A stretch of 62,756 nucleotides of DNA from Brevibacterium sp. S22. GTDB lineage: Bacteria > Actinomycetota > Actinomycetes > Actinomycetales > Brevibacteriaceae. The position numbers and the translations under genes were made by a program. The notes below the pieces were generated by a model. That model searched no databases, was not told where the DNA came from, and saw only the letters and a program-made list of their open reading frames with translations. The stretch lies in assembly GCF_004745485.1 (NCBI RefSeq), contig NZ_RHFG01000024.1, forward strand, positions 1 to 62,756, given 5' to 3'. Within the stretch, counting starts at the first letter, position 1. Each line of letters begins with the position of its first letter. Positions 18,059-27,022 of this stretch are shown here, piece by piece.

Positions 18059-19060
18059 ATGCCTGAGACCTCTTCGCAGACCGCTCCTCACCTGCTGCTC
18101 GCCGCGCTCGGCGGCACCATCGCCTCGACTGCCGATGCTTCCGGCGGGGTGGCTCCCGCACTCAGCGGTGCAGAGATCGCTGCAGCCGCCGGTCTCGATC
18201 GGGTGTGGCCGAATCTCCAGGCCGATTTCACGCAGGTCGCTCAGGTCTCGAGCGCGAACGTCACCCTAGGGATGCTCTTCGACGTCGTCGCACTCGCCCG
18301 CACGAGCGCGGCAGACGGAATCGTGCTCACGCAGGGCACCGACACCCTCGAGGAGTCGGCCTTCGGGCTCTGGCTGCTCAATGATTCGGGCACCCACATC
18401 GCCGTCACCGGGGCCATGCGCAATCCGACCCTGCCCGGTGCCGATGGGCCCGCGAATGTCAGGTCCGCCGCACTCACTGCGCTGTCCGTCAAGGTCAGCG
18501 ACCTGCCCGCGACTTTCGTGTTCAATGACGAGGTGCACGATCCGAGGTTCGTCACGAAGTCGCACACGACCTCGACGGCAGCGTTCTCTTCGGGGCCCGT
18601 CCTCGGTGCGATCGGCTGGCTGAGCGAGGACGATCTCCACCTTCCGCACGCGCCCCAGACACCGACATCGCCCTTCGCGGGACTGCCCCGTCCCGATCAG
18701 CTGGCGAAGGTCGCCCTCGCCGAGGTGGGGATGGGTGAGCCGGCAGAGACCCTCGATCTCATCGCAGGATCCGGATTCGACGGCGCAGTGCTCTCCGGAG
18801 TCGGCGGCGGACACGTCCCCGAGGACCTCCTGCCCGCGGTGACCCGCCTGGCAGATGCCATGCCGGTGGTCCTCGCCTCCCGCACGGGTTCAGGTGTGAG
18901 CCTGCACCGGACCTACGGCTATCCCGGTGGAGAGATCGGCCTGCTCAAGGCCGGACTCATCCCCGCAGGCATCCTCGATGCCCGCAAGGCCCGCATCGTG
19001 CTCACCCTGGCGCTGAGCTTCGGCCTGACCCCCGCCGAGGTGTTCGCCCGCTTCGCGTAG
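18059..19060 (+). CDS. L-asparaginase
   Basis: 333 aa. Hydrolyses asparagine to aspartate and ammonia. Both catalytic threonine motifs are present: GGTIAS near residue 18 and TQGTDTLEE near residue 95, followed by GAMRNP and a later conserved SGVGGGHVP. There is no signal peptide, so it is probably cytoplasmic. Its promoter must lie in the 53-bp gap to the divergent yjbR-like gene. It converges on the LacI-type regulator. Confidence 0.92.
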   Translation: MPETSSQTAPHLLLAALGGTIASTADASGGVAPALSGAEIAAAAGLDRVWPNLQADFTQVAQVSSANVTLGMLFDVVALARTSAADGIVLTQGTDTLEESAFGLWLLNDSGTHIAVTGAMRNPTLPGADGPANVRSAALTALSVKVSDLPATFVFNDEVHDPRFVTKSHTTSTAAFSSGPVLGAIGWLSEDDLHLPHAPQTPTSPFAGLPRPDQLAKVALAEVGMGEPAETLDLIAGSGFDGAVLSGVGGGHVPEDLLPAVTRLADAMPVVLASRTGSGVSLHRTYGYPGGEIGLLKAGLIPAGILDARKARIVLTLALSFGLTPAEVFARFA

Positions 19061-19114
19061 GCCACACCTGCTCGACCCGCTTCGCCCGGGTCCGGCCTCC
19101 GACGCAGTTCCGGC

Positions 19115-20122
19115 TCACACCGGCCGAGTGGATCCCCGCACCACGAGCTCGGGTGTGAACCGACGATCGTGATGAGCGTCTGAGGCCGATGCGTTCTCCT
19201 GCAGAAGCGTTTCCACCGCGGTGCGCCCGAGCAGGGCGGCCGGCTGGCGGACCGATGTCATCGGCACGATCGTTGAGAACGCATAGTCGATATCGTCATA
19301 GCCGAGGATCGCGATGTCATCGGGAATGCTCAGATCGCTGAACATGATGACCGCCTGCATGAACCCGACTGCCAGCAGGTCATTGGCGCAGAAGACTGCA
19401 TCGGGCCGCTGGTCGGCAGGCAGACCGACGACCTTCTCACCTGCATCGCGTCCGGCCAGGATCGTCAGTTCCGGGGTGCTGTGAACCGGCAGCTCAAGCC
19501 CTGCCTCGAGCGCTCTCTCTGTGGCACCGGCCAGTCGATCTGCCACCTGCGGCAGTGACTGCGGTCCCCCGATGAAAGCCGGCCGCCTGCATCCTCCGGC
19601 AATGATGTGATCGAGCGCCATCCGTCCGCCGGCGATATTGTCCACCGTCACCGAGGACAGAGCGTAGCCGTTCGAGTCACGGTCGACGAGCATGACAGGA
19701 GTGCCCCGGGCCGCAATCGATTCGAGCCGCGACAGGTCGGAGCCGGTCGGGGTCACGAGCAGTCCGTTGACTCGCTGTTCGGCGAAGAGGTCGAGGTATT
19801 TCCCCTCTCGCTGCTCATCTGTCCCCGAGTCCCCGATGAGCAGAGCCAAGCCGGCTTCATCACAGGCCTGCCGAGCACCGTGCGCGACGGAGGCGAAGAA
19901 CGGGTTCGAGGTGTCGAGCACAACGAGACCGAGACTGCTGCTGTGCCCCGAACGCAGCTGCCGGGCGGCGGCATTGCGAACAAAGCCGAGTTCCTCGATG
20001 GCGGCGTTGACCTTGGCCGCCGTCGCCTCGGCGACCTTCGAGGATCCGTTGACAACATGCGACACGGTGCCGACCGAGACTCCGGCGCGGTCGGCGACCT
20101 CGCGCATACTCACCTTCGCCAT
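19115..20122 (-). CDS. LacI-family repressor, probable L-rhamnose regulator
   Basis: 335 aa. The N-terminal helix-turn-helix reads MREVADRAGVSVGTVSHVVNG, with the hinge helix AARQLRSG; the rest is a periplasmic-binding-protein-like sensor (LGLVVLDTSNPFF, DAVFCANDLLAVG, ILGYDDIDYA). It is divergent from the rhamnose genes and a perfect 20-bp LacI-type operator lies between them (20291-20310). Its effector is probably L-rhamnose or a pathway intermediate, inferred from position. Confidence 0.92.
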   Translation of the reverse strand: MAKVSMREVADRAGVSVGTVSHVVNGSSKVAEATAAKVNAAIEELGFVRNAAARQLRSGHSSSLGLVVLDTSNPFFASVAHGARQACDEAGLALLIGDSGTDEQREGKYLDLFAEQRVNGLLVTPTGSDLSRLESIAARGTPVMLVDRDSNGYALSSVTVDNIAGGRMALDHIIAGGCRRPAFIGGPQSLPQVADRLAGATERALEAGLELPVHSTPELTILAGRDAGEKVVGLPADQRPDAVFCANDLLAVGFMQAVIMFSDLSIPDDIAILGYDDIDYAFSTIVPMTSVRQPAALLGRTAVETLLQENASASDAHHDRRFTPELVVRGSTRPV

Positions 20123-20195
20123 GAGTCTCCTCTGCGATCAGTAGTCCGAACCCTCCGACGCCGCGGCCGGGGGCATGTCTCATTGTGCCTGACGC

Positions 20196-20207
20196 GAATC
20201 GTTTTGG
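20196..20207. promoter_or_regulatory. Possible second LacI-type half site
   Basis: The stretch gcgaatcgttttg resembles the AAACG-type core of LacI operators read on the minus strand. It lies about 75 bp upstream of the regulator start. It is imperfect and only suggestive of autoregulation. Confidence 0.3.
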
Positions 20208-20250
20208 TCCGTCCCTCCGCGCTTGACCGTCGCCGCTGCTCGGCACCGTC

Positions 20251-20279
20251 TTGATGTGACCCTGATGACATGCTAATGT
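20251..20279 (+). promoter_or_regulatory. Promoter of the rhamnose operon
   Basis: TTGATG (20251-20256), 17-bp spacer, TAATGT (20274-20279) with an extended TG at 20271-20272: a good sigma-70 type match. Transcription should begin near 20286, just before the operator. Confidence 0.7.
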
Positions 20280-20290
20280 TCCCAGCAACA

Positions 20291-20310
20291 TGATTGAAAC
20301 GTTTCAATCA
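20291..20310. promoter_or_regulatory. LacI-type operator, perfect 20-bp palindrome
   Basis: TGATTGAAAC followed by GTTTCAATCA, with no mismatch, centred on the CG of the LacI/GalR family. It lies about 5-25 nt downstream of the predicted start point, where bound repressor would block elongation. Confidence 0.88.
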
Positions 20311-20359
20311 GATGTCGGCATCGCGGAGTCGCGACCCCGATCAACCCCCGGAGGAACCT

Positions 20360-21721
20360 ATGCAGGGCACAACGACGTCGTCCAAATGGAAGGCCACGGT
20401 CGCCGTGGCCATGTCGAACTACATCGAGGCCGGTTCGATCATCGCGATCGCCACGAGCATCGGCCTGTGGCAGACCGAATTCGGCCTCGACAGCATGGCC
20501 GTCGGTCTGCTCAGCGCCTTGAGCGCCAACGCCTTCGGCGCCGCGATCGGCGCAGCTATAGGCGGTCCGCTCTGCGACCGCTACGGTCGCAAGTTCATCT
20601 ACACCTATGACCTTCTGCTGTACATGTTCGGCACGCTGTTCGCAGTCTTCGCGTTCAACTTCGCCTCGCTGCTCATCGGTTTCGTCCTCACCGGCATCGC
20701 CGTCGGCGCCGGTGTCACCGCCGCGTGGACCTATATCGCCGAGGAGGCCCCCGACGGCCGTCGCGCCGGCCATGTCGGCGTGGCTCAGTTGGCGTGGTCG
20801 ATCGGACCGATGATCGGCTTCCTCCTGGCGGCTCTGCTCGAGCCCATGGGTCTGCTCGGCTCTCGGATCATCTTCGCCCACCTCTTCGTCATCGCCTTCA
20901 TCACGTGGTGGGTCCGCCGCGGACTGAGCGAATCGCGACGCTGGAAGGAAAAGCACGCGAATCCGAACACCGTGGGCACCTACCGCGGCATCTTCGAGAT
21001 GTTCACCAAGAAGAAGAACATCACCGCGCTCCTCTTCCTCATCGGCGTCTACGGACTCTGGAACACCGTGGCCGGGCAGGCCGGAATCTTCCAGCCCCGC
21101 ATCTACGAAGCCACCGGACTCACCGACGCCCGCTCCCAGTACCTCCTGCAGGTCCTCGTCTGGGGTCTGACCAGCGCAGCGACCTTCTTCGGCTTCATGC
21201 GCTACGGCGATCGGGTCTCGCGCAGGTGGCTCTACGGCTTCGGCGCCGGTCTCGGAATCATCGCTTGGGCCGTGCTCATCTGGGGACCGGCCGGTTGGTT
21301 CTCGCTGCTGGTCTTCGCCATCGGCTGGGGCATCTCGTCCGGCCTGGGCGCTCAGGCCTTCTACGGACTGTGGGCTGCCGAGCTGTTCGCCACCCGCTAT
21401 CGCGCATCTGCGCAGGGCTTCATGTTCATGATCGTGCGCGTCATGGTCGGCGTCCTCTCCCTGTGGTTCCCACTCATGCTCGAGAAGACCGGCATCCACG
21501 GGGTCGGATTCCTCATCGTCGGGCTCCTCGTCGCCGCACTGCTCATCGGCATGATCTGGGCCCCGAACACGCAGAACAAGACCCTCGAGGAGATCGAGAT
21601 CGAACGCTACGGTCGACTCCTCGACGCCGATCACGCCACCGAGGTGGCCGCGGGCAATGTTCGCACCGACGGACCCGACACGGCGGGCTCCCCCGACTCC
21701 ACCACGGTCAGGGAGTCCTGA
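20360..21721 (+). CDS. MFS sugar permease, probable L-rhamnose importer
   Basis: 453 aa, 12 predicted membrane segments in two halves. The MFS motif GGPLCDRYGRKF lies between segments 2 and 3, with WTYIAEEAPDGRRA typical of sugar porters. ATG 20360 is chosen because it has ggagga 5 nt upstream; the frame is open back to 20294 through the operator, which excludes that start. First gene of the rhamnose operon, 1 nt from the mutarotase gene. Rhamnose as substrate is inferred from position. Confidence 0.85.
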   Translation: MQGTTTSSKWKATVAVAMSNYIEAGSIIAIATSIGLWQTEFGLDSMAVGLLSALSANAFGAAIGAAIGGPLCDRYGRKFIYTYDLLLYMFGTLFAVFAFNFASLLIGFVLTGIAVGAGVTAAWTYIAEEAPDGRRAGHVGVAQLAWSIGPMIGFLLAALLEPMGLLGSRIIFAHLFVIAFITWWVRRGLSESRRWKEKHANPNTVGTYRGIFEMFTKKKNITALLFLIGVYGLWNTVAGQAGIFQPRIYEATGLTDARSQYLLQVLVWGLTSAATFFGFMRYGDRVSRRWLYGFGAGLGIIAWAVLIWGPAGWFSLLVFAIGWGISSGLGAQAFYGLWAAELFATRYRASAQGFMFMIVRVMVGVLSLWFPLMLEKTGIHGVGFLIVGLLVAALLIGMIWAPNTQNKTLEEIEIERYGRLLDADHATEVAAGNVRTDGPDTAGSPDSTTVRES

Positions 21722-21722
21722 G

Positions 21723-22076
21723 ATGGAGCGTGTGTGCTTCCGCATGCAAGTCGATCCGGCCCGACTCGATGAGTACATCGCGGCCCACCGCGCTGTGTGG
21801 CCGCAGATGCTCGAGGCACTCGAAGCCACAGGTTGGCGCAACTACACGCTCTTCGCGGATCCGACAGGAATGGTCATCGGCTATCTCGAGACCGAGGACT
21901 ACGAGGCCGCACAGAACGGCATGGACCTGACCGAGATCAACGCGGCCTGGCAGGAATCGATGTCACCGTTCTTTGTCGCTGGAGGCTCCTTCGACGCCGG
22001 CCCCGAACGGCTGCGGGAGGTCTTCCACCTCGAAGACCAGCTCGCCGCCGTCCGCGCGACCGACGGGCCTGGATGA
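21723..22076 (+). CDS. rhaM: L-rhamnose mutarotase
   Basis: 117 aa, the RhaM/YiiL length. Interconverts alpha and beta anomers of L-rhamnose to supply the isomerase. Family features: CFRMQVDPARLDEYIAAHRA, the IAAHRAVWPQM segment with the catalytic His, WRNYTLFAD and the C-terminal REVFHLED. Its ATG follows the permease stop after one base, so translation is coupled. A 75-bp spacer separates it from rhaI. Confidence 0.93.
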   Translation: MERVCFRMQVDPARLDEYIAAHRAVWPQMLEALEATGWRNYTLFADPTGMVIGYLETEDYEAAQNGMDLTEINAAWQESMSPFFVAGGSFDAGPERLREVFHLEDQLAAVRATDGPG

Positions 22077-22151
22077 CTCCGACGCTCACCACAGCAGCAC
22101 GCGACCATGTCTGACTCAGCACCACCGCAACAGTAAGGAACAGCCACTCTC

Positions 22152-23321
22152 ATGAGCACTCAACCCAGCTTCGCCGACATCTCCGACCAACTCGCCGCAC
22201 AGGAGATCGAACTGCCGTCCTGGGCATTCGGCAACTCCGGCACCCGATTCAAGGTCTTCGGCACCCCTGGCACGCCACGTGACCCGTTCGAGAAGATCGC
22301 CGATGCGGCGAAGGTCCACGAACTCACCGGGCTCGCTCCGCAGGTGGCACTGCACATTCCGTGGGACCTCTGCGATTTCGACGAGTTGGCTGCCCATGCT
22401 GCGGACCTCGGAGTGCGCCTGGGCACCGTCAACTCGAACACGTTCCAGGACGACGACTATAAGTTCGGTGCGCTGACCCATGAGGACGAGCGCATCCGCA
22501 ACAAGGCCGTCGACGCCCATTTCCAATGCATCGACGTCATGGATCGCACGGGGTCGAGGGACCTCAAGATCTGGTTGGCCGAAGGGTCGAACTACCCAGG
22601 TCAGGCGGATATGCGCGGGCGCCAAGACCGACTCCACGACTCGCTGACCAGGATCTACGACCGCCTCGGCGAGGAACAGCGGATGGTGCTCGAATACAAG
22701 TTCTTCGAGCCCTCGTTCTACCACACGGACGTCCCCGACTGGGGCACGAGCTACGCCCAGGTCGCAGCCCTGGGCGACAAGGCGATGGTCTGCCTCGATA
22801 CCGGACATCACGCGCCGGGAACGAACATCGAGTTCATCGTCATGCAGCTGCTGCGGCTGGGCAAGCTCGGTTCCTTCGACTTCAACTCCCGCTTCTACGC
22901 CGATGACGACCTCATGGTCGGCGCCGCCGATCCGTTCCAGCTCTTCCGCATCCTCCACGAGGTGATCCGCGGAGGCGGCTTCAACAGTCCGGATATCGCG
23001 TTCATGCTCGATCAGTGCCACAACGTGGAGAACAAGATCGAGGGTCAGATCCGCTCCGTGCTCAATGTCCAGGAGATGACTGCCCGCGCCCTCCTCATCG
23101 ACACAGGCGCACTCACCGAAGCCCAGCGAACTGGGGACGTCATCACCGCCAATGACATCTTCATGGACGCGTTCTACACCGACGTGCGTCCGGATCTGGC
23201 TGAGTGGAGAGTCTCTCGCGGACTGCCCGCCGACCCCATCCGCGCTTTCCGCGAATCCGGCTACCAGGAGCAGATCGCCGCTGACCGTGTCGGCGGCACC
23301 CAAGCCGGCTGGGGCGCCTGA
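22152..23321 (+). CDS. rhaI: L-rhamnose isomerase (RhaI type)
   Basis: 389 aa. Converts L-rhamnose to L-rhamnulose using a divalent metal. It resembles the Pseudomonas stutzeri RhaI type with a TIM barrel; metal and substrate segments are VLEYKFFEPSFYHTD, MVCLDTGHHAPGTNIEF and FDFNSRFYADDD. An aagga-type ribosome-binding site lies about 12 nt upstream. Second catabolic step in the operon. Confidence 0.92.
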   Translation: MSTQPSFADISDQLAAQEIELPSWAFGNSGTRFKVFGTPGTPRDPFEKIADAAKVHELTGLAPQVALHIPWDLCDFDELAAHAADLGVRLGTVNSNTFQDDDYKFGALTHEDERIRNKAVDAHFQCIDVMDRTGSRDLKIWLAEGSNYPGQADMRGRQDRLHDSLTRIYDRLGEEQRMVLEYKFFEPSFYHTDVPDWGTSYAQVAALGDKAMVCLDTGHHAPGTNIEFIVMQLLRLGKLGSFDFNSRFYADDDLMVGAADPFQLFRILHEVIRGGGFNSPDIAFMLDQCHNVENKIEGQIRSVLNVQEMTARALLIDTGALTEAQRTGDVITANDIFMDAFYTDVRPDLAEWRVSRGLPADPIRAFRESGYQEQIAADRVGGTQAGWGA

Positions 23322-23427
23322 TCCTGCACTTTCTGAGGACCCCCGGTAGATTCCGGGCCGCCTCAACCGCGGCCTCTCGCCGACCCATCATTCGCTTTCG
23401 CCATTCGCACCGCTATCGAGGAGAACC

Positions 23428-25464
23428 ATGACCAACCCGACAGTGAACGAACTCATCGCCCGCTCGAACTCACTGGGGGCCGACCGTCGCAATACGAACT
23501 ATGCCGGCGGAAACACCTCGGCCAAAGGCACTGACGTCGACCCGGTGACCGGCGAGGACGTCGAACTCATGTGGGTGAAGGGCTCCGGCGGCGACCTCGG
23601 AACGCTCACCCCCGAGGGGCTGGCGGTGCTCCGTCTCGACCGGCTGCAGGCGTTGGAGAACACCTACCCTGGCGTCGATCGCGAAGACGAGATGGTCGCA
23701 GCTTTCGACTTCACCCTGCACGGAAAGGGCGGTGCCGCTCCCTCGATCGACACTGCCATGCACGGTCTCGTCGATGCCGCTCATGTCGACCATCTCCATC
23801 CGGACTCCGGAATCGCCATCGCCACAGCCGCAGACGGTGAAGAACTGACGAAGACGATCTTCGGCGAGAAGGTCGTGTGGGTGCCGTGGCGTCGGCCCGG
23901 CTTCCAACTCGGCCTCGACATCGCCGCGATCCGCAAGGAGAACCCGCAGGCCGTCGGCACCATCCTCGGTGGTCACGGCATCACGGCATGGGGAGCCTCC
24001 TCGGCGGAGTCCGAGGAGAACTCACGGTGGATCATCGACACCGCGGCACGCTACATCGAGGAGCACGGCCGTCCCGACCCATTCGGTCAGGTTCGGCCGG
24101 ACTATGCGGGCCTGCCGACAGACGAGCGCCGGGTCAAGGCGGCCGCACTCGCACCTCACCTGCGCGGTCTGGCTTCGACCGACAAGGTCATGGTCGGTCA
24201 CTTCACCGACGATCCCGCAGTACTCGAGTTCCTCGCCGGCGACAAGCTCAACGCCCTCGCCGAACTCGGCACGAGCTGCCCCGACCATTTCCTCCGAACG
24301 AAGGTGAAACCGCTGGTCATCGACCTGCCCGCGGCCACCCCGGTCGAGGACATCATTGCTGCACTTCCAGCCCTGCACGAGGCATACCGCACGGACTACG
24401 CGGCCTACTATGACCGCCACGCCGATGCTGACTCTCCAGCGATGCGCGGAGCTGACCCTGCGATCATCCTCGTCCCCGGTGTGGGTATGTTCTCCTTTGG
24501 TGCGGACAAGCAGACAGCGCGCGTGGCCGGTGAGTTCTACATCAACGCCATCAATGTCATGCGCGGGGCCGAAGCGCTGTCGTCCTACGCCCCGATCTCC
24601 GAAGCCGAAAAGTTCCGCATCGAGTACTGGGCGTTGGAAGAGGCGAAGCTCAAACGGAAACCAGCGCCGAAGCCCATGGCCTCCCGTGTCGCCTTCGTCA
24701 CCGGGGCCGCTTCAGGCATCGGCAAGGCGATCGCCACACGCCTGGCCTCCGAAGGCGCCTGCGTCGTCATCGCCGATCTCGACCGCGGCAAGGCCGAGGC
24801 CGCCGCTGCGGAGCTTGGCTCCTCCGATGTCGCCATCGGTGTCACCGCCGATGTCTCCGATGAGGCCGGGGTGCAGTCGGCACTCGCCGAGGCGGTGCTC
24901 GCGTTCGGAGGAATCGACCTCATCGTCAACAACGCCGGGCTGTCTCTGTCGAAGTCGCTGTTCGACACGACCGAAGCCGATTGGGACCTCCAGCACAATG
25001 TCATGGCAAAGGGCTCGTTCCTCGTGTCGAAGAACGCCGCACGGATCCTCGTTGGCCAGGACATGGGCGGCGACATCGTCTACATCTCCTCGAAGAACTC
25101 CGTGTTCGCAGGCCCGAACAACATCGCCTATTCGGCGACGAAAGCCGACCAGGCACATCAGGTGCGTCTGCTCGCCGCCGAACTCGGCGAACACGGCATC
25201 CGCGTCAACGGGATCAACCCCGATGGAGTCGTCCGCGGATCCGGCATCTTCGCCGGAGGCTGGGGTGCCCAACGAGCGAAGACCTACGGCGTCGAGGAGA
25301 AGGACCTGGGCAAGTTCTACGCCCAGCGCACCATCCTCGGCCGTGAGGTCGTTCCAGAGAACGTCGCGAATGCCGTCTTCGCTCTGTGCACCGACGACTT
25401 CTCGCACACGACCGGTCTGCACGTGCCCGTCGACGCCGGCGTCGCCGCCGCCTTCCTGCGGTGA
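23428..25464 (+). CDS. rhaD: Bifunctional rhamnulose-1-phosphate aldolase / short-chain dehydrogenase
   Basis: 678 aa. An N-terminal class II aldolase domain (about 1-400) cleaves rhamnulose 1-phosphate to DHAP and L-lactaldehyde; metal-binding histidines are in HVDHLHPDSG and GGHGITAWG. A C-terminal SDR domain (about 415-678) has the cofactor motif TGAASGIGKA and active-site AYSATKAD, and probably oxidises the lactaldehyde to lactate. This fusion is known in several bacterial rhamnose pathways. The 106-bp gap after rhaI has a short hairpin near 23340-23357. Its stop overlaps the rhaB start by one base (TGATG). Confidence 0.93.
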   Translation: MTNPTVNELIARSNSLGADRRNTNYAGGNTSAKGTDVDPVTGEDVELMWVKGSGGDLGTLTPEGLAVLRLDRLQALENTYPGVDREDEMVAAFDFTLHGKGGAAPSIDTAMHGLVDAAHVDHLHPDSGIAIATAADGEELTKTIFGEKVVWVPWRRPGFQLGLDIAAIRKENPQAVGTILGGHGITAWGASSAESEENSRWIIDTAARYIEEHGRPDPFGQVRPDYAGLPTDERRVKAAALAPHLRGLASTDKVMVGHFTDDPAVLEFLAGDKLNALAELGTSCPDHFLRTKVKPLVIDLPAATPVEDIIAALPALHEAYRTDYAAYYDRHADADSPAMRGADPAIILVPGVGMFSFGADKQTARVAGEFYINAINVMRGAEALSSYAPISEAEKFRIEYWALEEAKLKRKPAPKPMASRVAFVTGAASGIGKAIATRLASEGACVVIADLDRGKAEAAAAELGSSDVAIGVTADVSDEAGVQSALAEAVLAFGGIDLIVNNAGLSLSKSLFDTTEADWDLQHNVMAKGSFLVSKNAARILVGQDMGGDIVYISSKNSVFAGPNNIAYSATKADQAHQVRLLAAELGEHGIRVNGINPDGVVRGSGIFAGGWGAQRAKTYGVEEKDLGKFYAQRTILGREVVPENVANAVFALCTDDFSHTTGLHVPVDAGVAAAFLR

Positions 25465-26924
25465 TGTCGGACTCGACCGCCAACAGGTCCGCTGAACTCA
25501 CGCTCGCGGCCGTCGACCTCGGCGCCACGAGCGGCCGCGTCATCCTCGGCGGGGTGACCGAGGGTGTGCTGAGGATGAAACATATCGCGAGGTTCCCGAA
25601 TGTGCCGCAGTTACTGGGTGAGAGTCTGCATTGGAACATCCAATCGCTTTTCGCCGGCCTGAGCGACGGTCTGCGTGAGGCGATCAGTGCGAGTCCAGGG
25701 CTCACCAGCATCGGCATCGACTCGTGGGCGGTCGACTATGGCCTCCTGCGCGACGGACGACTGCTCGGCATCCCGCATCACTACCGGGACGGGAGGAACC
25801 TGCGCGGTGTCGAGGTCGTCCATGACCTGATCGGCCCCACGGCGCTCTTTGCTCACAATGGCCTGCAGCATCTGGATTTCAACACTGTCTTCCAGTTCGC
25901 TGTCGAAGCCGAAGCCGGGTTCCTCGAACTCGCCGATCGGGCCCTGCTCATCCCGGACCTCATCGCCTATTGGCTGACCGGTCAGATGCGAACAGAGCTG
26001 ACGAACGCCTCGACCACGGGCCTGCTGTCGGTGACAGAGGGCACCTGGGATGTCGACCTGATGAGCCGACTCGGACTGCCGAGCGACCTGCTGCCCGACC
26101 TCGTCTCCCCCGGCGAACACATCGGGGACCTCTCCGAGCCGGTCACGGAGCGTCTCGGAGCTTGCGCACCGATCCAGGTCACGGCCGTGGGCAGCCACGA
26201 CACCGCCTCGGCGGTGGTGGCAGTTCCTATGGAGGGTCCGAACTGCGCATTCATCTCCAGCGGGACCTGGTCCTTAGTCGGTCTCGAGATCGACGCTCCC
26301 GTCGTGACCGAGGAGGCCCGTCTGGCGAACTTCACGAACGAAGGCGGCGTCGACGGCACGATCCGGTTCCTCAAGAACGTCTCAGGACTGTGGCTGCTGA
26401 GCGAATCGATGCGTCAGTGGGAACAGGACGCCACCGACGCTCAACGCAGCTCGGACCTCGAGACCCTGCTCGCCGAGGCAGCCGAAGTCGAGGATCCGGT
26501 GGCTGTCTTCGACCCGTCCGACGACCGTTTCACTCCGCCCGGGGACATGCCCACCCGCATCCGCGAGTGGTGCATCGAACACGGTCAGGGACCACCGCAC
26601 ACCCGCGCCGAGGTGGTCCGATCCATCCTCGAATCGCTCGCCGCCGCCTATGCCTCGACGATCGCGACCGCCGAAGATCTGACCGGCACGACGGTCGAGA
26701 CGATCCACATCGTCGGCGGCGGTTCACAGAACGCGCTGCTGTGCCGACTGACGGCCGAGCGCACCGAGTGCCGTGTCATCGCCGGCCCTGTCGAGGCCAC
26801 CGCGATCGGCAACCTGCTCGTCCAGGCCAGGGCGGTCGGGCAGGTCGATCCGACCGCGGGATTGGGCGAACTGCGTCGGATCGTGAAGAACTCGTTCCCC
26901 GTCGTCGAATACTCCTCGTCCTGA
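25464..26924 (+). CDS. rhaB: Rhamnulokinase
   Basis: 486 aa, FGGY family. Phosphorylates L-rhamnulose at C1. The ATP-binding fold opens with LAAVDLGATSGRVILG, then IGIDSWAVDYGLL, the phosphate segment SHDTASAVVAVP and ISSGTWSLVGLE, and the C-terminal IHIVGGGSQNALLCRLTA. The ATG at 25464 overlaps the aldolase stop; an upstream Arg-rich extension to 25386 is a frame shadow. Last gene of the operon, followed by a strong terminator. Confidence 0.93.
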   Translation: MSDSTANRSAELTLAAVDLGATSGRVILGGVTEGVLRMKHIARFPNVPQLLGESLHWNIQSLFAGLSDGLREAISASPGLTSIGIDSWAVDYGLLRDGRLLGIPHHYRDGRNLRGVEVVHDLIGPTALFAHNGLQHLDFNTVFQFAVEAEAGFLELADRALLIPDLIAYWLTGQMRTELTNASTTGLLSVTEGTWDVDLMSRLGLPSDLLPDLVSPGEHIGDLSEPVTERLGACAPIQVTAVGSHDTASAVVAVPMEGPNCAFISSGTWSLVGLEIDAPVVTEEARLANFTNEGGVDGTIRFLKNVSGLWLLSESMRQWEQDATDAQRSSDLETLLAEAAEVEDPVAVFDPSDDRFTPPGDMPTRIREWCIEHGQGPPHTRAEVVRSILESLAAAYASTIATAEDLTGTTVETIHIVGGGSQNALLCRLTAERTECRVIAGPVEATAIGNLLVQARAVGQVDPTAGLGELRRIVKNSFPVVEYSSS

Positions 26925-26957
26925 AATCGGGAGCTGATGTGTCCGCTAGCCGGAACA

Positions 26958-26996
26958 ACCAGTGCCCATTCCCTGCGACAGGAAATGGGCACTGGT
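26958..26996. terminator. Bidirectional terminator between rhaB and the MDR reductase
   Basis: accagtgcccatt (26958-26970) pairs perfectly with aatgggcactggt (26984-26996), a 13-bp stem with further inner pairing. It lies between convergent genes, 34 bp after rhaB. Confidence 0.85.
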
Positions 26997-27022
26997 GTCA
27001 GTCTCAGAGCGTCCGGGAAGCC

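Noticed and set aside
20273..21841. Long minus-strand frame opposite the rhamnose permease
   Set aside because: Composition is typical of an antisense shadow and the opposite strand encodes a clear MFS protein.
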